From contig CAJTMH010000001.1 in the NCBI GenBank assembly GCA_910577255.1, positions 558,001-622,000 on the forward strand: DNA of 64,000 nucleotides, in the 5' to 3' direction. The position numbers were made by a program, and so were the translations under genes. The notes under the pieces are model-generated. The model worked only from the letters and a program-made list of their open reading frames with translations, did not search any database and was not told the origin of the DNA. How positions within the stretch are numbered: position 1 is the stretch's first letter; each line of letters begins with the position of its first letter. The DNA is from an uncultured Duncaniella sp. (GTDB lineage Bacteria; Bacteroidota; Bacteroidia; Bacteroidales; Muribaculaceae). Shown here piece by piece: positions 43,341-53,634 of the stretch.

Positions 43341-45482
43341 ATGGCCAACGCTCACGCTAATATAATCACTAAAGAACTTGGCACATATCTGCGAAAACAT
43401 GTCGCAGCCTGTCTTAAACTCCTTGACGAGGGAGCAACCATCCCATTCATTGCTCGTTACCGAAAGGAAGCCACCGGAGGGATGGACGAAGTCATCGTAC
43501 ATGCCATATCCGAACGTCACCAGGCCCTGAATGAGCTTGATAAGCGTAAAGAGTATATCCTTGAGGTCATCAAATCGCAAAACGCTTTGAGTCCGGAATT
43601 GCAGGATCGAATCACTGAAACTCTTGACCCGGTGGTGCTTGATGACATATATCTGCCATACAAGCCTAAAAGAAATACTCGTGCCCAGGCCGCAAGGACA
43701 CTCGGGCTTGAGCCTCTTGCCAAAATGATAATGGCACAGAATTCCGCCGATATTTCAAAGCAGGCCTCCAAGTTTGTGAAAGGAGACGTGGCGGATGTGA
43801 AAGCGGCCATCGACGGAGCTTCTGACATCATAGCCGAATGGGTCAGCGAGAGTGAAAAGGCCCGCAACATTGTGAGGTCAAGATATCAGCGCTCAGCCAC
43901 TATCACTTCAAAAGTCATAGCAGGAAAAGAAGAAGAAGGGAAGAATTATCAAAACTATTTCAATTTTTCCGAACCGCTCCGCACATGTAATTCCCATCGC
44001 TATCTCGCCATCAGACGTGGCGAAGAGGAAGGGATCCTGAAAGTGAACATCTCTATCGAGGACGACGAGATGACCGACCGGTTGAGTAGAATGTTTGTCC
44101 GTTCAACAGCCAACGGTGAAGTAGCGGAAATTGTCAAAACAGCAGTCAAGGACGGATATCGCCGCCTGATGAGGCCTTCAATCGAAAACGAGATTGCAGC
44201 AGCCACTAAAGAAAAAAGCGACATGGCTGCCATCCAGATGTTTGCCGACAACGTGCGACAACTGTTGATGGCTCCTCCACTGGGACATCGTCGCATCCTT
44301 GCCATTGACCCCGGATTCCGCACAGGATGCAAATTGGTGGTGCTTGACGAACAAGGGAATCTCCTGCAACATGATGTGATATATCCTACCCCGCCGGCCA
44401 ATGATTACGTGGGAGCCACTGATGCCCTATGTTATTATGTGGACCAATTCCGCATCGATGCTATTGCCATAGGCAACGGTACCGCCGGCCGAGAAACCGA
44501 ACGATTCATACGTGACATCATGCTTCCACGTAAGGTGCAGATATTCATGGTGAACGAGAATGGAGCATCAATATATTCAGCATCCGAAGCGGCCCGTGAA
44601 GAGTTTCCTAATGAGGATTTGACTGTGAGAGGTGCTGTTTCGATTGGCCGCAGGTTACTTGACCCCTTGGCTGAACTTGTAAAGATCGACCCGAAATCAA
44701 TCGGTGTGGGACAGTATCAACATGCAGTGAATCAAGTCAAACTCAAGGACGCACTCGATTACGTTGTTGAAAGTTGTGTTAACTCGGTTGGAGTAAATGT
44801 CAACACGGCTTCCAAGCAATTGCTATCATACGTGTCAGGAATTGGGCCGACTCTTGCTGCAAATATTGTGAAGTATAGGACAGAAAATGGCGATTTTGCT
44901 GCGCGTGAACAATTATTAAATGTCCCACGCATGGGCGAAAAAGCCTTCCAGCAATGCGCAGGATTCCTACGCATCCCAGGAGCTGAAAATCCGCTCGACA
45001 ACACCGCCGTTCATCCCGAACGCTACGAACTCGTGGAGCAGATGGCTGCCGACGCAAATGCCGACATCCAACGTCTTGCCCGCGACAAAAACATGCTCCA
45101 CAACATCGAACTTGACAGGTATGTGACAAAGGATGTAGGCCTCCCTACCCTTACCGACATAATCCTCGAGCTTGAAAAACCGGGGCGCGACCCGAGAGAA
45201 ACCGCCGAGGAGATTCCGTTTGATGACGCCGTGCGCAAAATCGACGACCTCCATCTCGGCCAGGAGTTGACCGGCAAAGTAAACAACATCACTGCATTTG
45301 GCGTTTTCGTCGACTTAGGAATGAAGGAAAACGGATTGGTACACATCTCCCAACTCTCCGACAGGTTTATCTCATCACCATCCGAAGTGGTCTCAATAGG
45401 CCAGAACGTGAGAGTGAAAGTATTGGACATCGACGTGGCACGCGGACGCATCGCCCTGACGATGAAAGGATTGTCAAATTAA
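43341..45482 (+). CDS. tex: RNA-binding transcription accessory protein Tex
   Basis: 713 residues. An N-terminal helical Tex domain begins with the family block DEGATIPFIARYRKEATGG (residues about 28-46). A YqgF-like nuclease-fold domain follows (ILAIDPGFRTGCKLVVLD), then helix-hairpin-helix segments (VSGIGPTLAANIVKYR, LLNVPRMGEKAFQQCAGFLRI). A C-terminal S1 RNA-binding domain spans about residues 640-710 (GKVNNITAFGVFVDLG..., NGLVHISQLSDRF). It acts in the cytosol on transcription and RNA. It starts 15 bases after the phosphoesterase gene. Confidence 0.97.
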   Translation: MANAHANIITKELGTYLRKHVAACLKLLDEGATIPFIARYRKEATGGMDEVIVHAISERHQALNELDKRKEYILEVIKSQNALSPELQDRITETLDPVVLDDIYLPYKPKRNTRAQAARTLGLEPLAKMIMAQNSADISKQASKFVKGDVADVKAAIDGASDIIAEWVSESEKARNIVRSRYQRSATITSKVIAGKEEEGKNYQNYFNFSEPLRTCNSHRYLAIRRGEEEGILKVNISIEDDEMTDRLSRMFVRSTANGEVAEIVKTAVKDGYRRLMRPSIENEIAAATKEKSDMAAIQMFADNVRQLLMAPPLGHRRILAIDPGFRTGCKLVVLDEQGNLLQHDVIYPTPPANDYVGATDALCYYVDQFRIDAIAIGNGTAGRETERFIRDIMLPRKVQIFMVNENGASIYSASEAAREEFPNEDLTVRGAVSIGRRLLDPLAELVKIDPKSIGVGQYQHAVNQVKLKDALDYVVESCVNSVGVNVNTASKQLLSYVSGIGPTLAANIVKYRTENGDFAAREQLLNVPRMGEKAFQQCAGFLRIPGAENPLDNTAVHPERYELVEQMAADANADIQRLARDKNMLHNIELDRYVTKDVGLPTLTDIILELEKPGRDPRETAEEIPFDDAVRKIDDLHLGQELTGKVNNITAFGVFVDLGMKENGLVHISQLSDRFISSPSEVVSIGQNVRVKVLDIDVARGRIALTMKGLSN

Positions 45483-45502
45483 CCCCCAAATATAAAAAAT
45501 TA

Positions 45503-45904
45503 ATGGATTCTGAGACCCCCTGTACAATCGGACTGGGAAGTAACACCGAGGATCGAGAGTTTCAAATCACACAGGCTATTGAACATCTGTGTGGCTACTT
45601 TCACAGATGCGCTGTATCATCCGTATACGAATCGGAAGCATTCAATGGCGTAGACAAGCCTTACTACAATGCTGTGCTACACGGATATACCAACCACAGC
45701 TATGATGATGTGATAAAATTCCTCAAAGCATGGGAAGAGGAGTGTGGACGCACCCAACTCCAAAATATGGAAGGCAACATTGTTATCGACCTGGATTTAG
45801 TCATCTGGGACTCACGCATCAAACGGCCGCGGAATTTCGAACGGCACTACTTCAACAAAGGCTATAGAGAATTGCTGGCAAAAGGGGCTTTTCAGTCAGC
45901 ATGA
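45503..45904 (+). CDS. folK: 2-amino-4-hydroxy-6-hydroxymethyldihydropteridine pyrophosphokinase
   Basis: 133 residues. It pyrophosphorylates 6-hydroxymethyl-dihydropterin in folate synthesis. CTIGLGSNTEDRE is the N-terminal block (GSN), VSSVYESEAF the pterin-side block, and CGRTQLQNMEGNIVIDLDLVIWD holds the GR and the IDLDL metal-binding aspartates. It is shorter than the usual 155-170 residues and its middle is condensed, so it is a diverged form. folA and thyA of the same pathway lie at 55.8-57.1 kb. It overlaps comEC (convergent) by 13 bases. Confidence 0.8.
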   Translation: MDSETPCTIGLGSNTEDREFQITQAIEHLCGYFHRCAVSSVYESEAFNGVDKPYYNAVLHGYTNHSYDDVIKFLKAWEEECGRTQLQNMEGNIVIDLDLVIWDSRIKRPRNFERHYFNKGYRELLAKGAFQSA

Positions 45905-47898
45905 AAACCACGTTCTCTTAGTGAGCGAAACGCCACCCCTGCAGCATTCAACTCTCTGAAATACCTGTCGTGACGCCTACGGTTGAGGTCTGAGCTCAGA
46001 AAAATGGTATCAGGATGCAACCTGACGGCAACGTCAAGCACATTGCCGGTGAATCCGCCACACACAATAGCATAATCAATCCTGGCCTCCACACTATCAG
46101 AGGGAATTTGATTTGAATGATTTATGAAGACAAATGTCTTACCCAGCACATTCACCACATTCCCATTTCTGGCGACGTTAGGCGAAATAAATCTATCAGG
46201 CATAACCGAAATAGAGTCAATCCCCCTACGAGATAAATACGACGAATAACGGACCTCGGCTTCTGACACAAGCCGGGGTCTTTCAATAGGATAAGCTGTG
46301 GTGATAAGCCACATCCGCCTTCCCTCCGCTATAAACATAGATGTTTCACGTGAAGAACGAGTAATGTATACATCATCAGAATATATTTCGCGACTGCTTA
46401 TCGCAAGGCAGGTTACAGAGAAAACCAATACCATCAAACTTATCGTCAACCAAACCACTCGTCTACGGTAGATATAGATTCCCACAAAAACAATTGCTGA
46501 AAAATACATCACAATCAGCCATTCCGGCAAATAAATCTGCGTCAGCATCGCCCCTGGCAGATGACCAATCCACTCTGACACGGACATCATCAACGAATAT
46601 AGCCAGTCACAAATATCCCCGAGCCAATGCACTTCCACACCGAACGCCAGCCCCACGACAAACAGAATACCTGCTGACAATATCACAGGCAATATCAGAG
46701 CTGCCACCACATTGGATAAAAGAAAATACATAGGGAAAATGTTGAAATAGTACGCGCTCACTATGCCGGTTCCAATCATAGCTGATACAGGAACTGTGAC
46801 AAATGCCATCATTCGATGTGGCAGGACAAACGAGCGCTTAAACGGATTCAGCTTAACCGCAAAGAGTAAAATCGCAGCGACAGATAAAAACGACAACTGG
46901 AACCCTACTGAATAAAGCGATGCCGGAGCAAAGAAAAGAATCAGTATCGCGGCTGCGGCCAGTGAATTGAATGGCGAACGTACACGTTGCAACGCATAGG
47001 CAGTCATGAACAACGTCGCCATGATGACAGCCCTCACAACCGACGGCGACAGTCCGGTCACACACGCAAAAATCCAAAGCAGAATGATGGTGATACACAC
47101 CCTTGACTTAGTGTGACCTGCAAGCCTAAGCGGAAATAACATCAAGGAAATCACCCAAGTGATAATCCCGACATGCAAGCCACTCAGAGCAAGGATGTGG
47201 GCGAGACCGGTAGCAGAGAATAAGCTCCTTGTATCCTGTGATAATAATGAAGAATCACCGGCAAGAGTGGTCACAAAAAATTCCTTGGTGCCTGTCGATA
47301 AACCCGACCCAACAATCAGCCTCATCAAACGAGACTGCAGACGCTTCATTCCATTCATCAAGCCAGGCTCCTCGCCAATAACATCAATAGCTTTGTAATC
47401 AACCCAGGTCTCCAAATTGACCCCGGCACGGCGAAGAGATCGGTTGTAGTCAACCTCATAAGGCAAATCACGCCGGTCGGACAATAAACTGAAAGTGGCC
47501 GGACAGTTGATTCTGTCAGTCGGTTCAATCCCCGCTCTGGAGGATGGGATAATCAGCTTCACCAACATCGGTTGGCATCTACGTCCGTCGCAACTATCAA
47601 CATCAACCACCAACACCTGCAAAGACTCATATGCCTTAACTTCCCGAGCCACTCCCGACACAAAAAATTCATGTCCTATCATATTTTGTGATGGCTGAAT
47701 GGGCTGATGAAAAAACGAAACGAAAAAGCCAAGCGGGAGAGCCAATAAGTTAATCCCCAAGGTTAAATGTCGCTTCCAACAGGCCACGATAGACACAACC
47801 GTAACGACAAGCGGCAATAATAAACCCACACTCCATCCTTGAAGCAAGATGCCGATTATAAAAGCTGCGGCAAAAGGCACAAGTGGAGTGCGGGACAT
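45892..47898 (-). CDS. comEC: ComEC/Rec2-type DNA-uptake membrane protein
   Basis: 668 residues. In natural competence this family forms the inner-membrane channel for single-stranded DNA. Two N-terminal hydrophobic segments precede an OB-like DUF4131 region (FFVSGVAREVKAYESLQVLVVDV). A polytopic competence domain carries the signature LAHILALSGLHVGIITWVISL and SVVRAVIMATLFM. The C-terminal part after the last helix (about residues 500-668) is soluble but shows no HxHxDH metallo-beta-lactamase motif, so this is the ComEC form without a nuclease signature. Confidence 0.9.
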   Translation of the reverse strand: MSRTPLVPFAAAFIIGILLQGWSVGLLLPLVVTVVSIVACWKRHLTLGINLLALPLGFFVSFFHQPIQPSQNMIGHEFFVSGVAREVKAYESLQVLVVDVDSCDGRRCQPMLVKLIIPSSRAGIEPTDRINCPATFSLLSDRRDLPYEVDYNRSLRRAGVNLETWVDYKAIDVIGEEPGLMNGMKRLQSRLMRLIVGSGLSTGTKEFFVTTLAGDSSLLSQDTRSLFSATGLAHILALSGLHVGIITWVISLMLFPLRLAGHTKSRVCITIILLWIFACVTGLSPSVVRAVIMATLFMTAYALQRVRSPFNSLAAAAILILFFAPASLYSVGFQLSFLSVAAILLFAVKLNPFKRSFVLPHRMMAFVTVPVSAMIGTGIVSAYYFNIFPMYFLLSNVVAALILPVILSAGILFVVGLAFGVEVHWLGDICDWLYSLMMSVSEWIGHLPGAMLTQIYLPEWLIVMYFSAIVFVGIYIYRRRVVWLTISLMVLVFSVTCLAISSREIYSDDVYITRSSRETSMFIAEGRRMWLITTAYPIERPRLVSEAEVRYSSYLSRRGIDSISVMPDRFISPNVARNGNVVNVLGKTFVFINHSNQIPSDSVEARIDYAIVCGGFTGNVLDVAVRLHPDTIFLSSDLNRRRHDRYFRELNAAGVAFRSLRERGFHAD

Positions 47899-47961
47899 GT
47901 AAGGAAAGGCTATATGGCTAAATCCTGTCCATAAAGAGATGGAAAGGTTGTTAAATACCGG

Positions 47962-48948
47962 TTATGAAATTGTGTTCATGACGACAAAGAAACTACTCAG
48001 ACCGATGACAATCCACAGCGTTACCGCCAACACAAACGGCTTAACACCAACTGATTTAACGGTCTTAAGCGAGAGACTTGCGCCAATTAAGAAAAGAGTA
48101 AGGACAAGACCTTTCTTTGCAATATACACGAGTGTTGATGTCAATGCAGAAGGCAAATTGCAGTAAGTGTTTATCACCATGGCAAGAATAAAGAGGAAGA
48201 TAAACCAGGGAATTGAAATCTTGCTTCCCTTCTCACGGAATATCAACATTGTGACCAAAGCAAGCGGAATAATCCAAAGCGCTCTGGTGAGCTTAATGAG
48301 GGTAGCAAGCTGCAGTGCCTCTGCAGCATTCGGATCACCGGCTGCACGGAGAATGTTTGAGTAAGCTTCACCGGCACCTACCACCGATGATGTGTCATGA
48401 ATAGCAATAGCCGCCCATGTGCCAAACTGCTGTGCCGACATCTGAGCCATCTCTCCGAGAGGAGGAAAAATGAACAACGCAATAGCATTAAGCACAAAAA
48501 TCACACCGAGCGACACTGCCATTTCGTTTTCATCGGCCTTCATCACAGGGCCGACCGCAGCAATCGCACTACCGCCACAAATAGCGGTACCGGATGAGAT
48601 AAGATAGGAGGTCTTGCGATTCAGATGAAGCCAGTAACCGACAAACACACCAATCACCATAACGCCAATAACCGACACGACGGTGAAAAGCATGCCTTCA
48701 GAACCACTTTTGAGCGACTCTATGAGATTCATGCCGAAACCAAGTCCAACAACAGAGGCCTGCAATAAATATTTAGATGTCTTTTTATTGAACTTCGGGT
48801 AGGGACATTCAAAAATAAAAGCAAAAAACAAGCCCAAAAACAGAGCAAACGCCGGGGATATATTTACAACATCCAGCCCAAACAAATCCATAGGCAGAAT
48901 CACCATGATGATGAGCACAATGTAAATATATTTTCCTATTTCTTTCAT
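47962..48948 (-). CDS. YeiH-family (UPF0324) putative sulfate/anion exporter
   Basis: 328 residues from the ATG at 48948; the longer frame to 49050 overlaps aroE and gives a cysteine-rich, non-homologous tail. About ten hydrophobic helices. The signature block is SSGTAICGGSAIAAVGPVMKA, followed by FGTWAAIAIHDTSSVVGAG. Family members are annotated as putative sulfate exporters, with little direct evidence. It lies 29 bases after aroE on the minus strand and probably shares its transcript. Confidence 0.9.
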   Translation of the reverse strand: MKEIGKYIYIVLIIMVILPMDLFGLDVVNISPAFALFLGLFFAFIFECPYPKFNKKTSKYLLQASVVGLGFGMNLIESLKSGSEGMLFTVVSVIGVMVIGVFVGYWLHLNRKTSYLISSGTAICGGSAIAAVGPVMKADENEMAVSLGVIFVLNAIALFIFPPLGEMAQMSAQQFGTWAAIAIHDTSSVVGAGEAYSNILRAAGDPNAAEALQLATLIKLTRALWIIPLALVTMLIFREKGSKISIPWFIFLFILAMVINTYCNLPSALTSTLVYIAKKGLVLTLFLIGASLSLKTVKSVGVKPFVLAVTLWIVIGLSSFFVVMNTIS

Positions 48949-48976
48949 TTGTATATTAAATTTAGTCGTAAATATC

Positions 48977-49735
48977 TTATCTATTCCAGATACTCCACGA
49001 TTCAAAGGCTTGCAAGAGCAACATCTCAAGGCCATTTTTAACCTCTGCACCTCGAGCTTGGGACTCTTTCATAAACTTTGTAGTGTCAGGATTGTAGATC
49101 AAATCATAGCATAGGTGATATGGGGTAAGGCAATCGTAAGGTATGTCAGGGCACTCATCCACATGGGGATACATCCCAAGAGGAGTGGTGTTGACTATCA
49201 CCTTGTGTGTAGCCATAATCTCAGGGGTGAGCTGATCATACGAAAGGACTCCTTCACGAGCTGTGCGTGAAACGAACACGGTGTCAATTCCGAGGTTCTG
49301 AAGACCTCTGTTAATAGCCTTTGACGCTCCTCCGGTACCCAAAATCAAAGCTCTACTCCGCTTGTCGTTGAGTAATGGCGCGATAGAATTCTGGAATCCT
49401 ATCACATCCGAGTTGAAGCCCTTGAAACGCAGATTTCCATTTTTATCCCGGATAATCTTGATAACATTAACTGCACCAATCTGGGCGGCTTCATCATCCA
49501 TTTCATCCATATAAGGAATCACTTGCTCCTTATATGGAATGGTGACATTTAGCCCGGATAGCTCAGGAGTTTCAGCGACAACTTCCATCAAATCCCCTAT
49601 ATCAGGAATCTCAAAATTGACATATTCCGCGTCAATACCTTCCGACTCAAACATATTGTTAAAATAATTCATCGAGAAGGAATGGGTCAAAGGATAGCCT
49701 ATTAACCCATAGATTTTGTGATGTGATATCGCCAT
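48977..49735 (-). CDS. aroE: Shikimate dehydrogenase
   Basis: 252 residues, slightly short, as usual in Bacteroidota. It reduces 3-dehydroshikimate with NADPH in aromatic amino acid synthesis. YGLIGYPLTHSFS binds shikimate, LNVTIPYKEQVIPYMDEMDDEA holds the catalytic Lys, LILGTGGASKAINRGL is the nucleotide-binding turn, and VNTTPLGMYPH and NGLEMLLLQAFESW are the C-terminal blocks. A TATTTTTG box on the minus strand (49794-49787) is a possible -7 element. Confidence 0.96.
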   Translation of the reverse strand: MAISHHKIYGLIGYPLTHSFSMNYFNNMFESEGIDAEYVNFEIPDIGDLMEVVAETPELSGLNVTIPYKEQVIPYMDEMDDEAAQIGAVNVIKIIRDKNGNLRFKGFNSDVIGFQNSIAPLLNDKRSRALILGTGGASKAINRGLQNLGIDTVFVSRTAREGVLSYDQLTPEIMATHKVIVNTTPLGMYPHVDECPDIPYDCLTPYHLCYDLIYNPDTTKFMKESQARGAEVKNGLEMLLLQAFESWSIWNR

Positions 49736-49786
49736 AAACTTGTCTCTGAATGATTAAGTAACTATTTTTTTATACTATTGATTCTG

Positions 49787-49794
49787 CAAAAATA
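49787..49794 (-). promoter_or_regulatory. Candidate -7 element for aroE
   Basis: TATTTTTG on the minus strand, about 52 bases before the aroE ATG. There is no clear -33 TTG. Confidence 0.35.
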
Positions 49795-49848
49795 CAAAAA
49801 TTTACGTTATGTTAATCTTTCAGGACTCAAAAGTTTATGTAGTATGCT

Positions 49849-52242
49849 TCAAAAAAGAAGCACCAAATGATATACAATAAACGCACATATCCATGCTATA
49901 ACTGTATTATAGATGACCGAGAACAATCCATAACGTGGATTACCGGTCTCCTTGACTATTGCAGTAACAGTGGCGATACAAGGGCAATACAGCAGGATAA
50001 ACACCATGAAACTCAAGGCGGTAGCAGCAGTGAAATCAGGACGTCCGGTAACAGGGTTTGGAGCTGTGAGACGAGCTGAAAGAGTCTGCTCGGAAGCCTC
50101 CTCATCACCGGTATAGAGCACACCAAGCGTTGATACGACTATCTCTTTGGCGGGCACACCTGCAAGCGCGGCTACGGATGCTCTCCAATGGAAACCAAGA
50201 GGCTCCATAATGGGATTGATGGCCTTTCCCATCATTTCGAGATAACTGTCAGATGACATATCTATTGCTGAATCATCGATGACTGCCTGAGTATCCGCAA
50301 TCTGAGGGTCAGAATCATGATGAGGGAAATAATTCAATGCCCAAACGGCAATACTTGCAACGAGAATCACACCACCCATCTTTCGCAGATATTGTTCGCC
50401 CTTACCCCACATGTGGCGGAGCGTAGCCTTAAAGGTCGGCACTCGATATGGTGGCAGCTCCATAACAAACGGTGTCACATCCTGACCAAAATAGAATCGT
50501 CTCAGTAATCTGGCTGTAAGTGCAGCCACAAGAATACCTATGATATACAATGACATGAAGACCAGAGTGGCATGAGAGGGGAAAAATGTCCCTATCAATA
50601 ACACATATATAGGCAAACGTGCCGAACAGCTTATAAACGGATTGATGAGTATGGTGATAATCCTGCTTGAGCGGCTCTCAATGGAACGCGACGACATGAT
50701 GGACGGTACAGTACAGCCAAATCCCATGACCAGAGGTATGAATGATTTGCCATGCAGACCGAGGCGATGCATTACCTTATCCATGATAAAAGCGGCCCTG
50801 GCCATATATCCTGAGTCCTCCATAAAAGAGATACACAGATATAATATAAGGATATTGGGAAGGAAAACAATCACACCGCCTACACCTCCAATTATGCCGT
50901 CAGAAACCAAATCCCTGATAATGCCTTCAGGCAGATATTGTCGGCTTAATTCCCCAATCCAAGTCACAAGGCTCTCAATCCACTCCATCGGATATGAGCC
51001 GACTTGGAAGGTGGCCCAGAAGATGAAACACATTATGGCCAGGAATATCGGGAATCCAAACAGACGGTTAGTGACAATGGCGTCGATGATATGGGTCGAA
51101 GACAGTTCCTCTTTTTTGCTCTTCACCATAGTCTCGGCCAACGCACCTGCTATGAATCCGTATTTTTCATTTGCTATAGCAGCCGTGACATCCTCGTCAG
51201 GATGAAGAGCGGAAAAACGTTCAAGCTGACGGTCGCGCAATGAAAAGAGGTCATCAGCATTTGGAAGAGCCTTAACCAAATGCTCAACCTCATTATCCTT
51301 TTCGAGCAACTTTATAGCCAGATAACGCGGAGAGAAGTGGCGACCAATATACGGATCGGCTTTCAACGTATCTTTAAGCTCCGACAGCGCAGTCTCAAGG
51401 TCATTGCCAAGATTAACATGTATATGACGCACCACAGGATCTGTCCCCTCGTAGACGCGTATAATAGTATCAAACAATTCATCGACACCACGGCCGGTAC
51501 GTGCAGCTGTTGGGACAATAGGCACACCGATCATCTCACCGAGAGTCTTATAGTCCAGCTGCGTACCTGCACGCTCTAATTCATCGACCATATTAAGCGC
51601 TATCACCATGCTTCTATCCATGTCGATGAGTTCAGTGGTCAGGTATAGATTGCGTTCAAGATTTGAGCCATCGACCACGTTGACTATCACATCAGGTGTC
51701 TCATCCTTAAGATAACGCCGCACATAAAGCTCTTCGGGAGAATAGGAAGCAAGTGAATATGTGCCCGGCAGGTCAACAATGTTGAACCGGAATCCACGAT
51801 AATTGAAAGAGCCCTTTTTTGCATCGACTGTCACACCGCTATAGTTTCCAACATGCTCCCTTGCTCCTGAGGCGATGTTAAAAAGAGATGTCTTGCCACA
51901 GTTAGGGTTTCCAATGAGAGCCACGTTGATAACGTTGGCATTTTTCTCATGCTGCTCATCGCGCTCAACTGAATCAGAGATGGTGTTGGTATGAGCACCT
52001 TTCCCAGCCACAATCTCAGTCAGAGGTCGCACCTCAACGAGCTCAGCCTCAGCTCTACGCAATGACACTTCATAATCCATTATTTCATATTTGATAGGGT
52101 CCTTGAGAGGAGCTGCCAAAAGCACTTTTATCTCACGTCCTTTAACAAATCCCATCTCAATCATGCGTTTGCGAAAAGCGCCATGGCCAAGAATCTTAAC
52201 CACTACACCTGTTTCACCGGTCTTAAGCTGAGCAAGTCTCAT
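49849..52242 (-). CDS. feoB: Fused FeoA-FeoB ferrous iron transporter
   Basis: 797 residues. Residues 1-72 are a FeoA (SH3-like) domain (RMIEMGFVKGREIKVL...YEVSLRRAEAELVEV). After a hydrophilic linker the FeoB GTPase domain begins, with G1 GNPNCGKT at 111-118, G3 DLPGT and G4 NMVD. The C-terminal half is the polytopic iron channel with two Gate domains; CTVPSIMSSR and YCPCIATVTAIVKE carry the conserved cysteines. FeoA-FeoB fusion is a known Bacteroidota form. It imports Fe2+ across the inner membrane. A short hairpin GCTTC-GAAGC spans the stop codon. Confidence 0.97.
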   Translation of the reverse strand: MRLAQLKTGETGVVVKILGHGAFRKRMIEMGFVKGREIKVLLAAPLKDPIKYEIMDYEVSLRRAEAELVEVRPLTEIVAGKGAHTNTISDSVERDEQHEKNANVINVALIGNPNCGKTSLFNIASGAREHVGNYSGVTVDAKKGSFNYRGFRFNIVDLPGTYSLASYSPEELYVRRYLKDETPDVIVNVVDGSNLERNLYLTTELIDMDRSMVIALNMVDELERAGTQLDYKTLGEMIGVPIVPTAARTGRGVDELFDTIIRVYEGTDPVVRHIHVNLGNDLETALSELKDTLKADPYIGRHFSPRYLAIKLLEKDNEVEHLVKALPNADDLFSLRDRQLERFSALHPDEDVTAAIANEKYGFIAGALAETMVKSKKEELSSTHIIDAIVTNRLFGFPIFLAIMCFIFWATFQVGSYPMEWIESLVTWIGELSRQYLPEGIIRDLVSDGIIGGVGGVIVFLPNILILYLCISFMEDSGYMARAAFIMDKVMHRLGLHGKSFIPLVMGFGCTVPSIMSSRSIESRSSRIITILINPFISCSARLPIYVLLIGTFFPSHATLVFMSLYIIGILVAALTARLLRRFYFGQDVTPFVMELPPYRVPTFKATLRHMWGKGEQYLRKMGGVILVASIAVWALNYFPHHDSDPQIADTQAVIDDSAIDMSSDSYLEMMGKAINPIMEPLGFHWRASVAALAGVPAKEIVVSTLGVLYTGDEEASEQTLSARLTAPNPVTGRPDFTAATALSFMVFILLYCPCIATVTAIVKETGNPRYGLFSVIYNTVIAWICAFIVYHLVLLF

Positions 52243-52416
52243 AATTATCTCAAAATAAATTGGGATGCAAATTTCGTCATAAATACAGACTTTTCAAATA
52301 CCTAAAAATAGTGATATCTAAGTAGCTGCGATAAAATTCACATCCACGAACCACAAATAAGCAATATTTCGGATTATTATCAGTTATTACTATATGTATA
52401 CCACATCATTAATCCG

Positions 52417-53616
52417 ATGAATCTTTTTGCTAAAATAACCATTGCCATAAGCCTTACCTCCTGTGTCTCAGCCACTGCCCTGGCTGACAGCAAGGATGAA
52501 TTTAACCCAATCCAGACAGGCGTGACATCGCTCAGCATCGCTCCTGATGCACGTGGCGCGTCAATGGGCGACCTCGGTGCGGCCACCGACCCTGACGCAA
52601 ACAGCCAATTCTGGAACCCTTCGAAATATGCGTTTGCCTACAGCAGGGGGTCAGTAGCATTAAGTTATACCCCTTGGCTCCGCAAACTCGTCAATGACAT
52701 TTTCCTGGCAAACTTAGCGGGATATTGGAAACTCGGTGTCGATGACAATCAGGCAGTATCCGCCTCACTGCGATATTTCTCACTCGGCGAGGTGGTGACA
52801 AACACCACAGGTGACACCGGAGGCCAGACGCTTAATCCCTACGAGATGTCATTTGATGTGGGATATTCACGTAAACTTTCCGAAAAATTCTCAATGGGCG
52901 TGGTGTTCCGCTATATTTATTCAGACCTTGGCTTCAGCGACAGCTATGCAGGCGACCAGTCCACCGGGGCATCCGCATTCGCAGCGGACATTGCCGGATA
53001 CTATACTACCTATCCTATCATCGGCCGCAACGAGTGCCAATGGTCATGGGGCTGGAACATTTCAAACATAGGCACAAAGGTGTCATATAACCACGGTGAA
53101 AATCCTGCATTTCTACCTACCAATCTGCGTATAGGCACATCATTCACATTCCCTCTTGCTGATTATCATAATCTGGCCTTGAACCTTGACCTCAACAAGC
53201 TCCTGGTCCCCACAATGCCCCGACGCGTGGACTATCAGGATGGGACAGAGGGTGAGATCGAGTATGTGAAGGCATACGAGGATTGGCAGAATATGTCACC
53301 TATCACAGGTATTTTCAAATCGTTCAGCGATGCTCCCGGAGGTATGAGTGAAGAGCTTAGAGAAATTTCATTATCATTCGGCGCGGAGTATAATTACAAC
53401 CAGCAGTTCTTCCTTCGTGGCGGATATTATTATCAAAACCCGAGCAAAGGCAATCTGCAATATTTCGCCGTCGGAGCCGGTTTTGCCTTAAATGTGCTGC
53501 GCCTCGACGCTTCATATATGCTTGCCACCGCGCAGACATCGCCTCTTGACCAGACTCTCCGTTTCACGCTGACATTTGACATGGACGGACTCAAAGAAAT
53601 ATTCGGACGAAAATAG
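52417..53616 (+). CDS. porV: Type IX secretion outer-membrane protein PorV (LptO)
   Basis: 399 residues. A signal peptide (LFAKITIAISLTSCVSATALA) is followed by a FadL/OmpP1-like 14-strand barrel. The N-terminal block SLSIAPDARGASMGDLGAATDPDANSQFWNPSK-type (here TSLSIAPDARGASMGDLGAA...) is the PorV signature. PorV delivers type IX cargo from the SprA channel to the attachment complex; sprA is at 1.8 kb in this window. ispF follows 18 bases downstream in the same direction. Confidence 0.92.
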   Translation: MNLFAKITIAISLTSCVSATALADSKDEFNPIQTGVTSLSIAPDARGASMGDLGAATDPDANSQFWNPSKYAFAYSRGSVALSYTPWLRKLVNDIFLANLAGYWKLGVDDNQAVSASLRYFSLGEVVTNTTGDTGGQTLNPYEMSFDVGYSRKLSEKFSMGVVFRYIYSDLGFSDSYAGDQSTGASAFAADIAGYYTTYPIIGRNECQWSWGWNISNIGTKVSYNHGENPAFLPTNLRIGTSFTFPLADYHNLALNLDLNKLLVPTMPRRVDYQDGTEGEIEYVKAYEDWQNMSPITGIFKSFSDAPGGMSEELREISLSFGAEYNYNQQFFLRGGYYYQNPSKGNLQYFAVGAGFALNVLRLDASYMLATAQTSPLDQTLRFTLTFDMDGLKEIFGRK

Positions 53617-53634
53617 CTTTAAACTACCGACTGC

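Noticed and set aside
48949..49050. N-terminal extension of the YeiH protein
   Set aside because: The extra 34 residues overlap aroE, are Cys-rich and non-hydrophobic, and are not seen at the start of the family; the ATG at 48948 is normal.
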